Part shown: piece by piece, positions 1 to 12,600 of the stretch
Layout: every line of letters starts with the position of its first letter
Position numbering within the stretch: position 1 is the stretch's first letter
Source: Acanthochlamys bracteata
Lineage: Eukaryota > Streptophyta > Magnoliopsida > Pandanales > Velloziaceae
Reading direction: 5' to 3'
Length of the DNA stretch: 64,000 nt
Assembly (NCBI GenBank): GCA_019914995.1
Contig: CM034127.1
Span: 10,664,001 to 10,728,000, forward strand
The notes under the pieces: model-generated
Seen by the model: only the letters and a program-made list of their open reading frames with translations
Database searches by the model: none
Told to the model about the DNA's origin: nothing
Position numbers and translations under genes: made by a program

Positions 1-2781
1 TAAATTGATGGGTCAGTTAAAGTTTGTAGTTGATTGCCCGATGGAATCCTGCCACACAAATTGTTGTATGACAAATCCAGTGTTTCCAGAAATGTCAATT
101 TCGTTAAACTCAGAGGAATAGCACCTGATAGCTTGTTTCTTGAGAGGTCAAGAGATTGCAGCTGCTTTAGTTCACCAATGTCCTCTGTGATATGTCCAGT
201 TAGAAGATTGCCGGACAAGTTTAGGCTCTGAAGTGCAGAATGTTTTGCAATTTGTTCAGGAATATTTCCAATCAATTTGTTGGATGAAAGATCAATAATT
301 CTTAAAATGGAAAGCACTCCTTCCTCGTTGTAACTAAGTTCACTTCCTTTAAAGATGATTGATAAATCTTCAATGTAACTCTCCACTCCTCCAATTGGAT
401 CCGTATCATCACTGTGTTGCATTGCACTAAAGTTGCCGAATGTTGAAGGGATTGACCCAGATAGGTTGTTAGATGAAAGATCCAATATGTGCAGATGAGA
501 CAGTTGCGACAACTGAATCGGAATAATACCCGTGAAGTTGTTACCATTCAACCGAAGGATCTTCAAAATTGGCAGACTTGTACCGATCCAATCTGGTAGT
601 CTGCCGATGAAATGGTTCCTTCCAAGATCCAATATCTGCAACATGGAACATCTCTTAAGAGCAGAGGGAATGGTTCCTCTCATCCTATTAGTGCCCAAAT
701 GTACTGAGACAAGAGATGGCGGCAAGCAAAGGGAAATTGGGATTTTCCCAGATAAATAGTTATTTGATAGATCAAGAACATAGAGAGAAGAAAAATGTGA
801 CCAACAGTCAGGAATAACTCCAGATAATTGATTACTTGAAAGATCAAGTGAAAGTAAATGTCTCATGTTGCAAAAAGACGAAGGGATGCCACCATGAATT
901 TTATTACTTGACAAAGACAGGGATACGAGATTAGGCCATGAATTATCTATGTCAGGAGGAAACGTTCCTGACAATTTATTATTTGAAAGATCCAGCGCGA
1001 GCCTTTTAGAAAACTTTTGTGGCAATGGGCCTTCAAAATAGTTTGAACTTAGATCAACATGTGTTGATGATTCTTTGGAAGTGGCAAAGTTCAAGAACTG
1101 GGGGAGTTGGCCCTGTATCTTGTTTAGAGACAGATCCAAACTAGTAAGTTTGTGAGTCGTGTTCCAAAACCAAAGAGGGATGGCATCCCAAATGCTGGTA
1201 TTAGAAAGGAAAATTTCTAGTAGATATTCTTGAGTTTGTAGCCATGTAGGAAACTTCGGTCCCACAAAACAAGATGAAAGATCGATAGATTTTAACTGAA
1301 AAGGGGGTAACCAAGCTGCACTTGTATTAAGAACCAAAGAGTTGGATGACAAATAAATGTATTTGAGCTTAGTGAGACTTGAGAAATGTTCGTCTCTGAG
1401 TGTACCCTTCAAAGAATTTGAGCTGACATCCAAGTACACAAGTTCGGAAAGCTGACCAAGAGTTCTTGGAATTGTCCCATTCAAATCGTTATCATGGAGA
1501 AATAAATACTGCAGTGATGACATTTTTCCAACCGAACCGGTAAGATTGTTCCAGAAGAGATACATAAATCTAAGCTTCCGAAGATTTCCTACGGACTGAG
1601 GGATATAACCAGTTAAACCGTTGTAAGAGAGATCAAGACTCTTCAGATTCTTGGCCGGGCATCCATAGAACACGCCATCAAAATCAGTTAGCTCTCTATG
1701 TATGTTAATCCCAGATAAGTCTAAGCTTTCCAGCTCACAAAGATCGCCAAGGACATGAGATATGTTGGAGAGTATGAGATCGGTATTGTATGAGAGATCG
1801 AGGGCTTGGAGGGAAGTGAAAATGGATCCCAGAGATAATGAGATGCTTCCTTGGAATGCATTAGCACCAAGATTAAGATGTTGTAGTCCTGTTTGATTGA
1901 ATATCCAGCTTGGTATGGTGGAATCTATGTGGTTGCCTGATAGGTCGATATGAGTAAGAGATGTGAGGTTGAGATGTGAGAGGGAGTTTGGGATGCTAGT
2001 AATGGATGAAGAATGCAAGCGAAGGACTTTCAAGGATGGCAATTCGTCGAGTGTTTGGAACAAGTCAGATGAGACCTTTACTAAGATCAATACTACTCAT
2101 GTCAATGTATCCCAAGGAAGAAAGACGAGGAAGCCATTGAAGATTATCAACATATAGAGAAGAATAACTCGGAGAATCATTTATTCCAAAATCACTACTG
2201 TAGAGGATCCATGAAAGATCAAGATAGTGGAGGTTGGAGAGATTGCCAAGTTGATGAGGAACTTTGCCGCTGAAACCTGCTAATGAAAGGTTTAGATACT
2301 TCAGTTCCCCCAGGGAACCAATAAATTTAGGAATCTGAAGACCATTGAAGCAATTCAAGCTCAAGTCCAAGTAATTCAAATGCACCAAGGTTTGTAGAGA
2401 AGAACTTATCTCACCAGAGAAACACCCTCTCATGTCATAATGTAGGAAATTATCATCCCGCTGGAGATATGCATTTGAATTCCATATGTGAATATGGGAG
2501 TTTCTGAGATTGAGCTGGATAACATGTCCTGTCAGATTGTTGCAGTGAACACCAACCCAACTGCAGCAATCTTGGCCTACCCAGGAAGACAACCTGTTTA
2601 AAGGATCATGTAGGTGATACTTGAACTCCAGAAGGGCCATCCTCTCCTTCTCTATGCATCGAATATTGCTTACGAAAAGATTATTTGCTTTGCAGTGTTG
2701 AATATCTATGAGATCTGTGTATAGTAGGTAGGTTATCAAGAGCAAAACAACAGGGCTATAATATAGTGACATGGTCTTCAT
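1..2781 (-). pseudogene. LRR receptor-like protein (RLP, Cf-9/EIX2 type), partial, with one frameshift
   Basis: Family members are plasma-membrane receptors with extracellular leucine-rich repeats and no kinase, which sense microbial or developmental signals through partner kinases. The start at 2781 is followed by a hydrophobic signal peptide (about residues 1-33) and an LRRNT_2 cap (ERMALLEFKYHL, then paired Cys in DCCSWVGVHC). Plant LRR units of the LxxLDLSxNxxxGxIP type follow. The first frame ends at a TGA at 2065-2067, but the repeats continue without a break in the +1 frame (LSK then SSDLFQTLDELPSL) down to base 1. I read every codon of that frame from 2075 to 1 and found no stop. The last visible motif, LCGRIPSGNQLQT, is typical just before the C-terminal cap and membrane span, which lie outside the window. 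One extra base in AAAGG near 2075-2078 explains the shift. It could be a null allele, a young pseudogene or an assembly error. Confidence 0.88.
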
Positions 2782-2836
2782 GGGATATTAGGTACTCTTT
2801 GATTCTTATGGTTAATGAAACAAAGGTGAGACATAC

Positions 2837-2844
2837 TATATATA
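2837..2844 (-). promoter_or_regulatory. Putative TATA box of the RLP gene
   Basis: A TATATATA stretch lies 56 bases upstream of the receptor start codon on the minus strand, a suitable distance for a plant core promoter. Only position and composition support it. Confidence 0.4.
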
Positions 2845-2845
2845 G

Positions 2846-4871
2846 AAGCAATGCAGTAATATCTTCTAAGTTTGAAAATTATGCATTTGTAATGAGATTC
2901 AATTAACGTACATCAACAGTTTATTTTTGCTAGAAGTTGGACATATTTGTAGAATTGACAGAGGACTTGGAGTCAATTAACTCGTCAGTTAGAATTCATA
3001 TTCTTGGAATACACTTGAAGTAGCAACTCTGCTGACATCGCTTAGAAAGTATGGTAACTTCTTGGAAATTTAAATTCTGCAAAAGAAGGTCAAAATTCAA
3101 AAGATACTTCATGGGTTTTCATCAACCTGACTACCAAGAACAAATGAACCTAAGGTGGGTTTACATCCACTGGCGACCTTGCTCCTTTACCATTGTTTTG
3201 GCAGCCAACTTCCAAGAAGCCAAGTCTATAGACCTGACTGGCACAGTCTAAAAAAGACTTCCATGCAGTCCGCAGTCACTTGTTAAGTCTTGAATGCGCT
3301 ATTATAAAAGTCTATAAAGCAGAAGCAGAGACGGAAAGCTGAACAAACATTGAGGCCAGGTCATTAAAAATGTTGTCTATGAAGATCCGTTGATTGGAAG
3401 ATCAAATATTTGTGCCATATTAGCTAGCAGTTGAAAATCCAGAAATCTTATATAATCATGAAACTCAGCAGAATAGAATCCTAATCGCATTGCTTACAAG
3501 TTCAAAGAAAAAGTCTTTTCTTTGACCTGAATTTGCACAATTTCAAGAATCATGACAGGTTCAAATGTAGAAAAGGTTCAATTAACGATTTCAAATCGTT
3601 TGTTATAATTTGAAGAGCTGAGATGAGCTTGATGTTTTCCTACAGTTCCATGAAATGTTTATGAGCAAATGTTTCATATTTGAGAGTATTTTTAGAAAAA
3701 AAATTTTAGAAAATTTTAAATAATAAGCTATTTTATTTTGTCTTAAAAAATAATACAAATATCTTACAATGTATAATTTTTTAATTTTAAAAAAAATTAT
3801 AAAATATTATAAAAAATTTATTAAAATTTTAAAAATAAAAAATAAACAATTACAATTAAAAAGAGTTGAAAAATAGTCTCCAACACCACCAAAATCTAAA
3901 AACTAAAAATTTGCTAATGTATTTTGTGACGCTGCACTATACGTAACTATTATTCTATGAGCTTGCAAACAATTCCTTTTACTTGTATATGGTATTTCTT
4001 TGCCTACATATCTGTTTTTTTTTTTTTTTTTTTTTTGCAGTATAATTAACATGTCAGTGCCTGCCATTAATCTTCCCTTAACTATTTATCATTGAACTGA
4101 AGCATCTAGTGATTATGTTTTGTATGTATTTCAATAGTGACATAGATAATTTTATATATTCATTTCTCATATAACAGCAGCTCTATGTATTGACCACATC
4201 AATTTCTTCGTGCTTGCTTCATTTAGAAATCAAATTTTTATAGTCGCTAATGTTGTCCCAAAATGCTAAATTCTAACTTCGATATTGTAGTATAGCATAA
4301 AACCTTGAACTTTTTTAATCACGCAGCTCAAGACAGTGGCGAGCATATATCTTAAATAAAGGTCAAATATTGCTAATTAAATCAACATATCCAAGTTTCT
4401 AAACATATTTTATAGGTTCTGAATTGCAAAACTCTTATACCACCAAGCTTAACAAATTAAGAAAAGCTAAATCTAGGCCACAGTTTGCAAGCTTCCTATA
4501 CATCGTTATCCACAAATTAAAATTTAATTAATTCTAAACATAACTATCATTAGAAAATAGTTATTATTTACGTTAGATGTTAATTAGCTAAAGTTTATGA
4601 ATTTTGATAGCAGCAGGTCACCCGTTAAACACTTAAACCCCCTCAAATTTAAAAAAAAAAAAGAAAAAACACGAATTGTTGTCAGCTTTGAAGCAAAGAC
4701 TACTACAACAACTACTACTACCACCCGCCCCGAATCAATCAATTCATCTCCAATTTTCCATTTTTTATTTCGATTCCGATTCATTCTCGAAAAAACCAAA
4801 ATCATTCGATGTCGCCTTCTATTTCTCTGATCAACACTTTCAATTCAATTCATTTCAATTTCAAGAGTGAT
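2846..4871. other. Intergenic spacer, AT-rich
   Basis: No gene is seen. The stretch holds the upstream region of the receptor gene, a very AT-rich block (about 3660-3870), a poly-T run near 4014-4036 and, towards the right, a pyrimidine/CTA-rich stretch that probably belongs to the promoter and leader of the following RINGv gene. Short open frames here have no family features. Confidence 0.5.
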
Positions 4872-4896
4872 AGAGAGAGAGAGAGAGAGAGAGAGA
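4872..4896 (+). repeat. (GA)n microsatellite in the leader of the RINGv gene
   Basis: About 12 uninterrupted GA dinucleotides lie roughly 40 bases before the start codon at 4935. Such GA tracts are common in plant 5' leaders and may bind GAGA/BPC factors; that role is only an inference. Confidence 0.7.
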
Positions 4897-4934
4897 AAAC
4901 AAGTGAGAAATTGTTCTCGAGTAATCGTTGATCG

Positions 4935-7900
4935 ATGCAGGATGTGGCGGAAAAGGAAGCAGCGATTGTTACATCGGCTTCTGCAACGCCGCCTCAACCG
5001 CCGCAGACGCCGACTGCGTTGACTATTGTTGTAGTGCAACCGGAGGAGTTGCCGAGCCCGAAGATCAATGAGCCCACGTCAGCACTAGAGAAGGATGAGA
5101 AGGCACCAGTGGCAAAGGCAACGACAGTGGCGCCGGCGAAGAGGGGGAGTTTTGTAAGGAGTGACAGTGAACGTGAACAGTGCAGGTAGGAATTTCAATT
5201 TTTTTTTTTTTCTTTTGGTATAAAAATGTCTACTGTATTTTTTTTGGTGGATTTGGTTTAGTTTTGATTGAGAATGAGAGATTTGAAATGGTCGCTGAGT
5301 GTTTCGTGTTGGGAAGATATTGGTTTTAAGGTTGGGAAATAGATGGATGGCTCATTCAGTTAGCTGGGCTTAATTGGGATTTGAGCTGCTTTAAGTTGGC
5401 ATTTGCCTAGAAGTTGTAGAATTATTCTAAATTACTACAGAAAGTGGAACAAATGTGACTTGATTGGAAATCAAAAGACTTTCATCGCTTGGCCCTTGAC
5501 AAGGCTTTGTTCATCCAAGTTACTATCAATACGCATAGTAGTCAGTTTTCAGTACTAAAATTTCTGCCAAATAATGCTTCGACATCATGAAACTGCCGAA
5601 AATGTTACTTATTAATGATGCTGATGTCATAATGAGGCTGCTTATTATCAACAATGTTCTCTGCAAGCTTTAAAAAAGTTTTAGTCTTCAAATTCTGGAT
5701 AAGTCTTTCAATGGTATCACACTAGCTAGGCTAGCTCTATACTTATGGAAGGAGTGAAACAATTCAGTTTGATGCTAGCCTTGCTAGAGACTGATTTGAG
5801 TTGGTCTCCGTGAACTGGTTGAAATTGAGATTCTTCTTAAATAAATGAGTTTGTGACTTCCTTCAATTTGTACCCTTCTTATTTGCCACACGTCAATGAT
5901 TTACTATCGTGTTTCGTGCAAACTAATGTGAAGTGTAAGTTCTAATTATAACAGAATCATTTCAGAGTTTGTCAGCAGCAAACAGAAGAGCCTTTGATAG
6001 TATGTCGAGGGGAACTTGCAAAGGCACATCAATCCTGCATAGGAATGTGGTTTATGACAAAAGGTTCCAACAAATGTGAGATATGCCAGTAAGTTTATTA
6101 ACTACCTTTCTCTATTCTTTTTGCTGTGTCATAGACCTCTAAATCCTGTCCTTTTCTGTAGGCAGGTAGCGTCAAATGTTCCACACCCAGAATCCCATCC
6201 AAGTGTGAGTGCGCTTCTTATGACATGTTTTAGTATAGTTGGTTTCAATCTCGGAATTTGGTCATTCCTGTGAAGCTATTTTTAAGTGTGTGAGTATGCC
6301 ATAATTTTTATAGCAGTTATTACCTCCAAACAAAAAAGTTCCTTGCAAATAGTCTAATCTTATATGCACTAAAATTAACTCATTTACTAAATAACATAAT
6401 AATTGCATATAAAAAGTCATTTACTTTCTCATTGAACTTATGTTCTAGGTTAGTTCAAGTATATGACTCGTGAATCAAGCATTTATTATTCATGAACAAA
6501 TTGCTGATTTCACCCATCCAATAAATAATATATATTATATTTTTTCCCGATTTTGAGTGAAACAGACAAATTACTGGGTCTGGAGGGTTGATCCAGCTTA
6601 TGGAGCCAGTCAAGGAATACGTCAAAGGGTATTAATATATTATGTCTGAGCATTTCTGGACAATTGCTACTATTATACAACTAAGATTCAATTTTTGAGT
6701 CAATAGTTGTAAGCATGCTGTGATCACTACCTTGTGCTCACTTCTGCTGGCATCTATGTATTATTTCTTCTTGTTATGTCCTTTTCATCTTGTTCGCAGG
6801 GATGCTTCAGCCCGCTATGGGTTGCATTTGCTATTCTTGTTGGAGGTCTCCTACTGGATGTGCTAATATCTGTCTCTCTTGGCGTTTCAGCAGTTCCTGT
6901 GAACATTATTATCGGTATAGTCCATCTATCCTCTGATAATTATGTTTATGAGACAAGTATACTTTCTCTTGCTAAAGTGAATTTTCTTAACCATTTACAC
7001 CATTTCATAATAGTAGAGATCAGCATTCCAAATTCAGTTCAGGGTGATGACTGTGATGCTCAAATCAGATCAAGTTCATTAAAATTAATGGGTGAAGTTT
7101 GAGTTACCTAAGATATCGGAAACCCCTTTTGTAAAGGGGGTTATGGTAATGAGAAAGCCACTCAAGTTGAACAAGATTAAAAGACTCAATAGTATTGAGT
7201 TTCTTTGAGCTGTGAAAATTTATATTTAGCTGAATGAGGATGTATTTTGTTTTCTGCCTACTGTTTATGGGCATCTGAAAGGGCATAAAATTGCTCTACA
7301 AGTTGCCTGTCTTTCGCTCATAAGTTGCCTATGTGCAGGACAAGCTATCTCCTCTTTCAAGCTTAGTTAAGACTTCTGATTGGCCAGTAGGTAATTGGCT
7401 AGTGAAACTCCAATGTGGACAAGTAAGCGAGTTGAAATATCTTGTTCACATAGTTGTCAAATAGGATAACATATTGAAGGCCATAGTGCTTAGGGGTAAA
7501 GATGTTGAAGGCGAAGAGAGCTCAGGAAGTAAAGGTGGTGAAGGTCTAAGAATGCAGCTTTTCAGCTTTTCATTGAAGATCGATGTCAATTTGGGGCTGT
7601 TTCTCTGTGACTTCTGATTTTGCAGCTAATTTTTTCGCAAGTTTCGATGCTGCAAGCAGAGAAACATTTCATTAGTTCTTCTTTAAGGCACTATTTATTT
7701 TCATCTAAGAACCTCTACCTGACTGGAGTATCAGAGTGGTGCCCCAGGATTAGATTCTGGTATGCTTTTGTACTTTTCAATCTATGTGCCTGAGGAAGTT
7801 GATCTATTCTATGGTTCTCTTATTTATGAGCACTTTCTTACAAGTATGACATTCAAATATGACATCAAAGAGGTCATCAAATTTGAAACATTGATGGATA

Positions 7901-9614
7901 AAGTAATTTAAGAGGAGCTGATATCAGTGATTATTTAGGTGAACTTTGTCAACCATGTTTATGGCGCTTGAAGTATAAGGTGACAGTCAACAGCACAGTT
8001 CAGTTTTATACACATTGGACTATCCAATAAATCAGTGGTCTGAGCAGACATTGTTGGTATGCAGCTGCATCCAGTAATATTGCAATAATATGGATGCCTA
8101 GGACGGCTATATATTAATTCATCATTAAATGATTCAAAATTGTGTTTTAGTTTGCAGGCACGATAGTGCTTAGGCTTAATCGCTAAATCTAAGATATTAT
8201 GATGGACCTCCTAGGAGATGCAAATGATGCATTCTGAAAATGGTATCATAACCAATGAGATTTGTAACTCTTTAAGCTTCCTTGCTTTACTAGGCATTAA
8301 GCTGCGTGTTCAAATGGTTTTTTTTAATTAGATAAAACCATTTCTTCTTTTAGTATCTTGCATTTATGTATTCTTTTAGCTGATTTATGTATTCTTGATT
8401 TTGTTGGTGTGGTACTTTGGTTCAAACTATGTCATTGGTAATGCACTGATTATGTACTTTGCGTAACTGAAATATTCTTCTGTGCAGATGTTACTTCCAT
8501 CCTTTGCTTTCAGCAGTCACATGATACTATATGCTACATTTGAAGTGGCTGTGCTTTATGCTGAGATTTATTGCCCTCTTCTATATATCTTACAACTCTT
8601 GTCCTTAACTAAGTGTAGCTTCATTCAAAATAAATCAAACTCAATTTGATAATTGCAATTCGTCATACCATGCTTTAATGATTGTTATACTATGACTGTT
8701 GCTCATCAATCCAAACCAGTAACCCTCACTTTACACATAGGTATGCAGATGGCTCTTTGTAGCAAGAAAGTATCACCTGATTACGATGTTCTTACTAAGT
8801 GCTTGCTTGTTCCACGTCAAGGGTTGCTATAAAGGAATGGATTTGAACTCCTAACATTGCTTTGCATTCTATTAATTATAATACATATTTACTGGTTTAA
8901 TTCCCACAGCAACTCAACATCCCAACCATTGGTTAACAACTAAGAGGAATTACTCCTCTAGAGAGTGTAACCTGTTTCAATAAATATTCGTCTGCTTGAG
9001 AGGTTTAGATTTACATTTTCTAAAATAGAAAATGTTGAGCATTTGTTTTTCTCCTAAGTTAATAGTGGTCCTCATAGATTTTCTGAGCAAGCTTTGTTCT
9101 TCCTTCTCACCTTGGCTAATCTTGAACTTGAACTGTATTTATGGGAAAAGAAAGCCATAAATAAGGTTTCCCCATATAGTCAACCTGGCACTTTCATGCC
9201 AATACTTTGCTTTGCAAAAATTCAATTGTTTAGTAGAAATGCAAAGTATGTTTGACTTAAAGACAGCTGCTTTGTAAATTTGTCTGCAGACTTGGGATAA
9301 CAAAGTTCAATCCCGTTCTGAACCTTACATTTAATATGATGAAACCCCATGAGTTCATGTTTGGTTTGGTGGTTTTGTCAGCATCCTAGCATGCAATGTT
9401 AACTGTACACGGCCTCATGCCAAGTTTTTGTAGTAAATAAGTTCTGTTATATATTGCTAGATAGATCCTTCATTCTTTTCCATAACCTTTTGGTGCATAC
9501 ATCACTGGATATGAAATACTGGATTGATGAACAACTCTTACAGGTGTTCTTATTGTGCTTGGATTGGGGACTGCTTTGCGTCTTGCACTTGAATGCTGTC
9601 ATGAGTGGGGTTGA
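4935..9614 (+). CDS. RINGv (MARCH-type) zinc-finger membrane protein, C-terminally shortened
   Basis: Likely membrane-anchored E3 ubiquitin ligase-like protein. Exons: 4935-5185, 5966-6088, 6162-6204, 6566-6628, 6800-6914 and 9544-9614; phases agree and give 221 residues. Residues 1-80 are Pro/Ala-rich and low complexity. The RINGv domain (about 83-124) shows C83-x2-C86, C97, H105-x2-C108 and C121-x2-C124. A linker with NYWVWRVDP leads to two hydrophobic segments (about 166-190 and 193-213). From family memory, relatives carry a Cys-x-Cys pair where only C97 is present here, so one of eight zinc ligands seems missing. The frame ends at TGA 9612-9614 right after CCHEWG. The 19 codons beyond it (starting RRSIQRAE, ending NHPAV, then TAA 9672) resemble the normal family tail. 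The protein may therefore be truncated and its ligase activity doubtful. The last intron is about 2.6 kb. Confidence 0.8.
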
Positions 9615-9674
9615 AGGAGAAGCATACAAAGGGCAGAATTAAATATCAACCCTGGTAACCACCCTGCTGTGTAA

Positions 9675-12600
9675 TTAGAGCTTTGTACATAGTATAGAAA
9701 GTTCACTCAAAATGTCAAAGTGTTCCTGTTTCCAGTAGTGTTACAGGTTATCATTTCTCAAAATGATTAAATTCATCTCACAAATGATTGGCCAGAAAAT
9801 AGAGTCATATTCTTCTGTTCCACTATGATATATCCATTTTCCTTTTAAAAAAGCATGTTCTTCCATTTTGTGGTCGGTGATGTTTTCTAGCGTACAAGCT
9901 TTCAGCCAACTTTTATATCCTGATAGAAAATGATGGCATCTGTTTATGGGTATATTTAGTCGCTCTTCTTGTTGTTGAAGACTATTCATATGCAAGAGAA
10001 ACAGCCTTCGAGGAAGATAAATTCTGAACGTAAACAGCCTTCGAAATTTGCTTAATGTTATATTTTCCAAAAACGTACTTACCAAAGTATATGATGGTGA
10101 TATCATGTGATACTTGGTAGAACTAAAGTAGGGTTTATCTAATTTATTTATATCTACGGTGGCGCTTGCATGCAACTAGCATAACGTAGAGTCTAGATCC
10201 CTATAGATAGAACCTTCTTTATGCAGACATCTCCATCAAAATATGGTCTTTATAGGTTTGATTTTCCCACTTTATCGTTTGCTTGTTTTCTTGCTTTAAT
10301 TGGCTGGAGGCCACAAGTTATTTTTCAACTAGGTTTACAATAGTAGTGGGGCACCTTGTATTCTGCAGCACTACTGTTTTCAGGTGCCAAGTATTCTTCA
10401 ATGATATTTCTGCTTTATTAATTTATATTCCGAGTACTATCAATCGTATCAGCTCCATTGCTGTTGTTCTCATTGCATTGCATTTCAGGATTATAATTTT
10501 AAAGTGAAAATTCGATCTTCGAAGCAAATATATGTGGTTCTATGACCTTCTATTGATTGATACTTTTTCAAAATTGCATGGTCGATATTTGATATATTTA
10601 AAGGAGCAAATGATTCGTATATCCTTGTCTCTAACGTCACAGAAGAAATGCCAATCTGCCAAAAGTGGCTTTGTGGTATACCAACTATTATGCCAATTTG
10701 TTCTTCTTTTTCTTTTTTTTTTCTGGTTCTTTTTAATTAGACAATAATGCTATCTTTACATTTGTCTTTCCTTAGCAGCTTTATAAATAAAAGAGGGCCA
10801 AATTGCCTTGAAAAGTTATCTTTTGCTTTAAATTTAGAGAAGATATATAGTTATATACTTTAGCCGAGTAATACCAGAACTTCTCGTTTAAGTAATTTTT
10901 TCATGTAAATTTGTTTTAATTTTGCGCTAGGAATGGAATAAAAAGTAAGGTTCTGAAAAGTGATCGTTAAAGATGAAGGTGGATTTTGTACTTCGAGTTC
11001 TATATATGAAGGAATTGGTGATTACCGTATGATTTGGGTAACGTAAAATAGTTTACCTGTCATGAGTTTCATCATAACTTTTCTTTAGCAAAAAAAAGAG
11101 ATTCATCTAAGTGTGTATTTTCCGTTAAAGTTTAAATTTAAATTTAAATTTTATTTTAGTTTATCCAAAATTTACTAAATTTATTTCAAATTACTTTTTA
11201 ACAAATTCAGTTTTCTTTTTTTGAGAACAGAATGAAATGAAAACATAAAGCCATTGGCTCGTGTGTTTGAGAGAATATTTGAAAAATAATTTTCTGAAAG
11301 AAAAATTAATTTGTTCTATTTTGATAAATAAATTATATTATTTTTAACTAAAATAATAATAATAAATATTTTATTATAAAATGATTTATATTTTTAAATT
11401 ATATTATATATATATTATAAATATAATAAAAATTATGTTTTTAAAACCATGCGTAACAATTTAACGGAAGTAGGCCTTGCCAGCGAAGAAGGAACAGCAT
11501 CTACTGCATTCACACACTTGCATTTTAATACCGGGGCCTGCTTTCAGATACCTTTCCGCCAAACTTCACACTGTTTACTGTTCAGATTTTGCTTTCTCTT
11601 TCCTTTTTCTTTTACTTTTATAAAACGACAGCAACACACAGATACATTTTTTATTGCATTCTTTTTCTTTATTGTACAGTACGTTAGGGCTGAAATAAGG
11701 CAGACTTTTAGAACGAGGATGTATTTTTAGTTTGTATTGATCTTTTGTTAACAAATAAATCTTTTAAAATAAAGTTACTAAATACAAATTATTATAGAAA
11801 AGTATAGGAATTCATCTAAAATTAAATTTTGGTAAAAAAATTTACTTCGGAATGGTGGATTTCAAACTTGTGTTCCTGATGGTGTTGTTCTCAACTATAA
11901 GAACAAGTATCACAAATTGCTACAGCATGCAATACCTAACATAACGTTACTAGTTGAAACAAAATTGTAGCATAACTTCCTTCAACACTTGGCTTAAATT
12001 AGAGATATGTCCTCTATATATATATATATATAAATGTTAAGATTTTATTCGCAACATAAACACTAATCTAAGCAAAGAGCACACAACAAATTGACTCATA
12101 ATGTTTTTCTATAAAATGCAGCATGACATAAAACTCCGTAAAATGCTCTCATTATTTCAAGAAAGTGAGAGTAAGATCTATAATATGATCAAATTCATGA
12201 GGCACATACTTTATTTTTATTATTGTCATTAGAATTTACTTGACAAATGGGTCAATTAGTGCGATAAAATCATTATTTTGTATAGAATTAAAATGGAATT
12301 TTTCGTAAAATACACAATTATCTTATTTTCTAAAGTTATTAGAAGAAGCTTGACGTGCTTCCCATTTAAGTTCTAATTTTACGAGGAATTAGCTCTACCT
12401 GTCTGTCCTAAGTTATAACTAACTTATGCCACTATGAAAGTTTTTTATAAAAAAAATGACGTCAAATTAATGTTGGCATAATCTATCCGTTCATCAATTT
12501 AAAAATCTTGTCAAATTAATAGATCAGCCGGTCGAACCGTGACAAGTTGACCGTAATAGATTTGTCAGCTAAAGCCTAGCAACACCGTCGCAATCTTACA

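Noticed and set aside
302-547. Minus-strand open frame of 81 codons
   Set aside because: It lies in a different frame from the LRR repeats, which are continuous through the same bases.
4584-4830. Overlapping frames on both strands before the RINGv gene
   Set aside because: They come from poly-A and CTA-rich low-complexity DNA in the promoter and leader; no domain.
8826-8848. GGATTTGAACTCC resembling a tRNA T-arm
   Set aside because: No matching acceptor stem, D-arm or anticodon arm nearby.
9612-9614. UGA as selenocysteine codon in the RINGv gene
   Set aside because: Land plants lack selenoprotein synthesis and no SECIS-like structure was seen; a nonsense change is simpler.
9741-10175. 144-codon minus-strand frame
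   Set aside because: No recognisable motif, atypical composition, and it lies just beyond the 3' end of the RINGv gene; chance is likely.
12014-12033. TA tandem array as a possible origin or array element
   Set aside because: Plain dinucleotide microsatellite typical of plant spacers.
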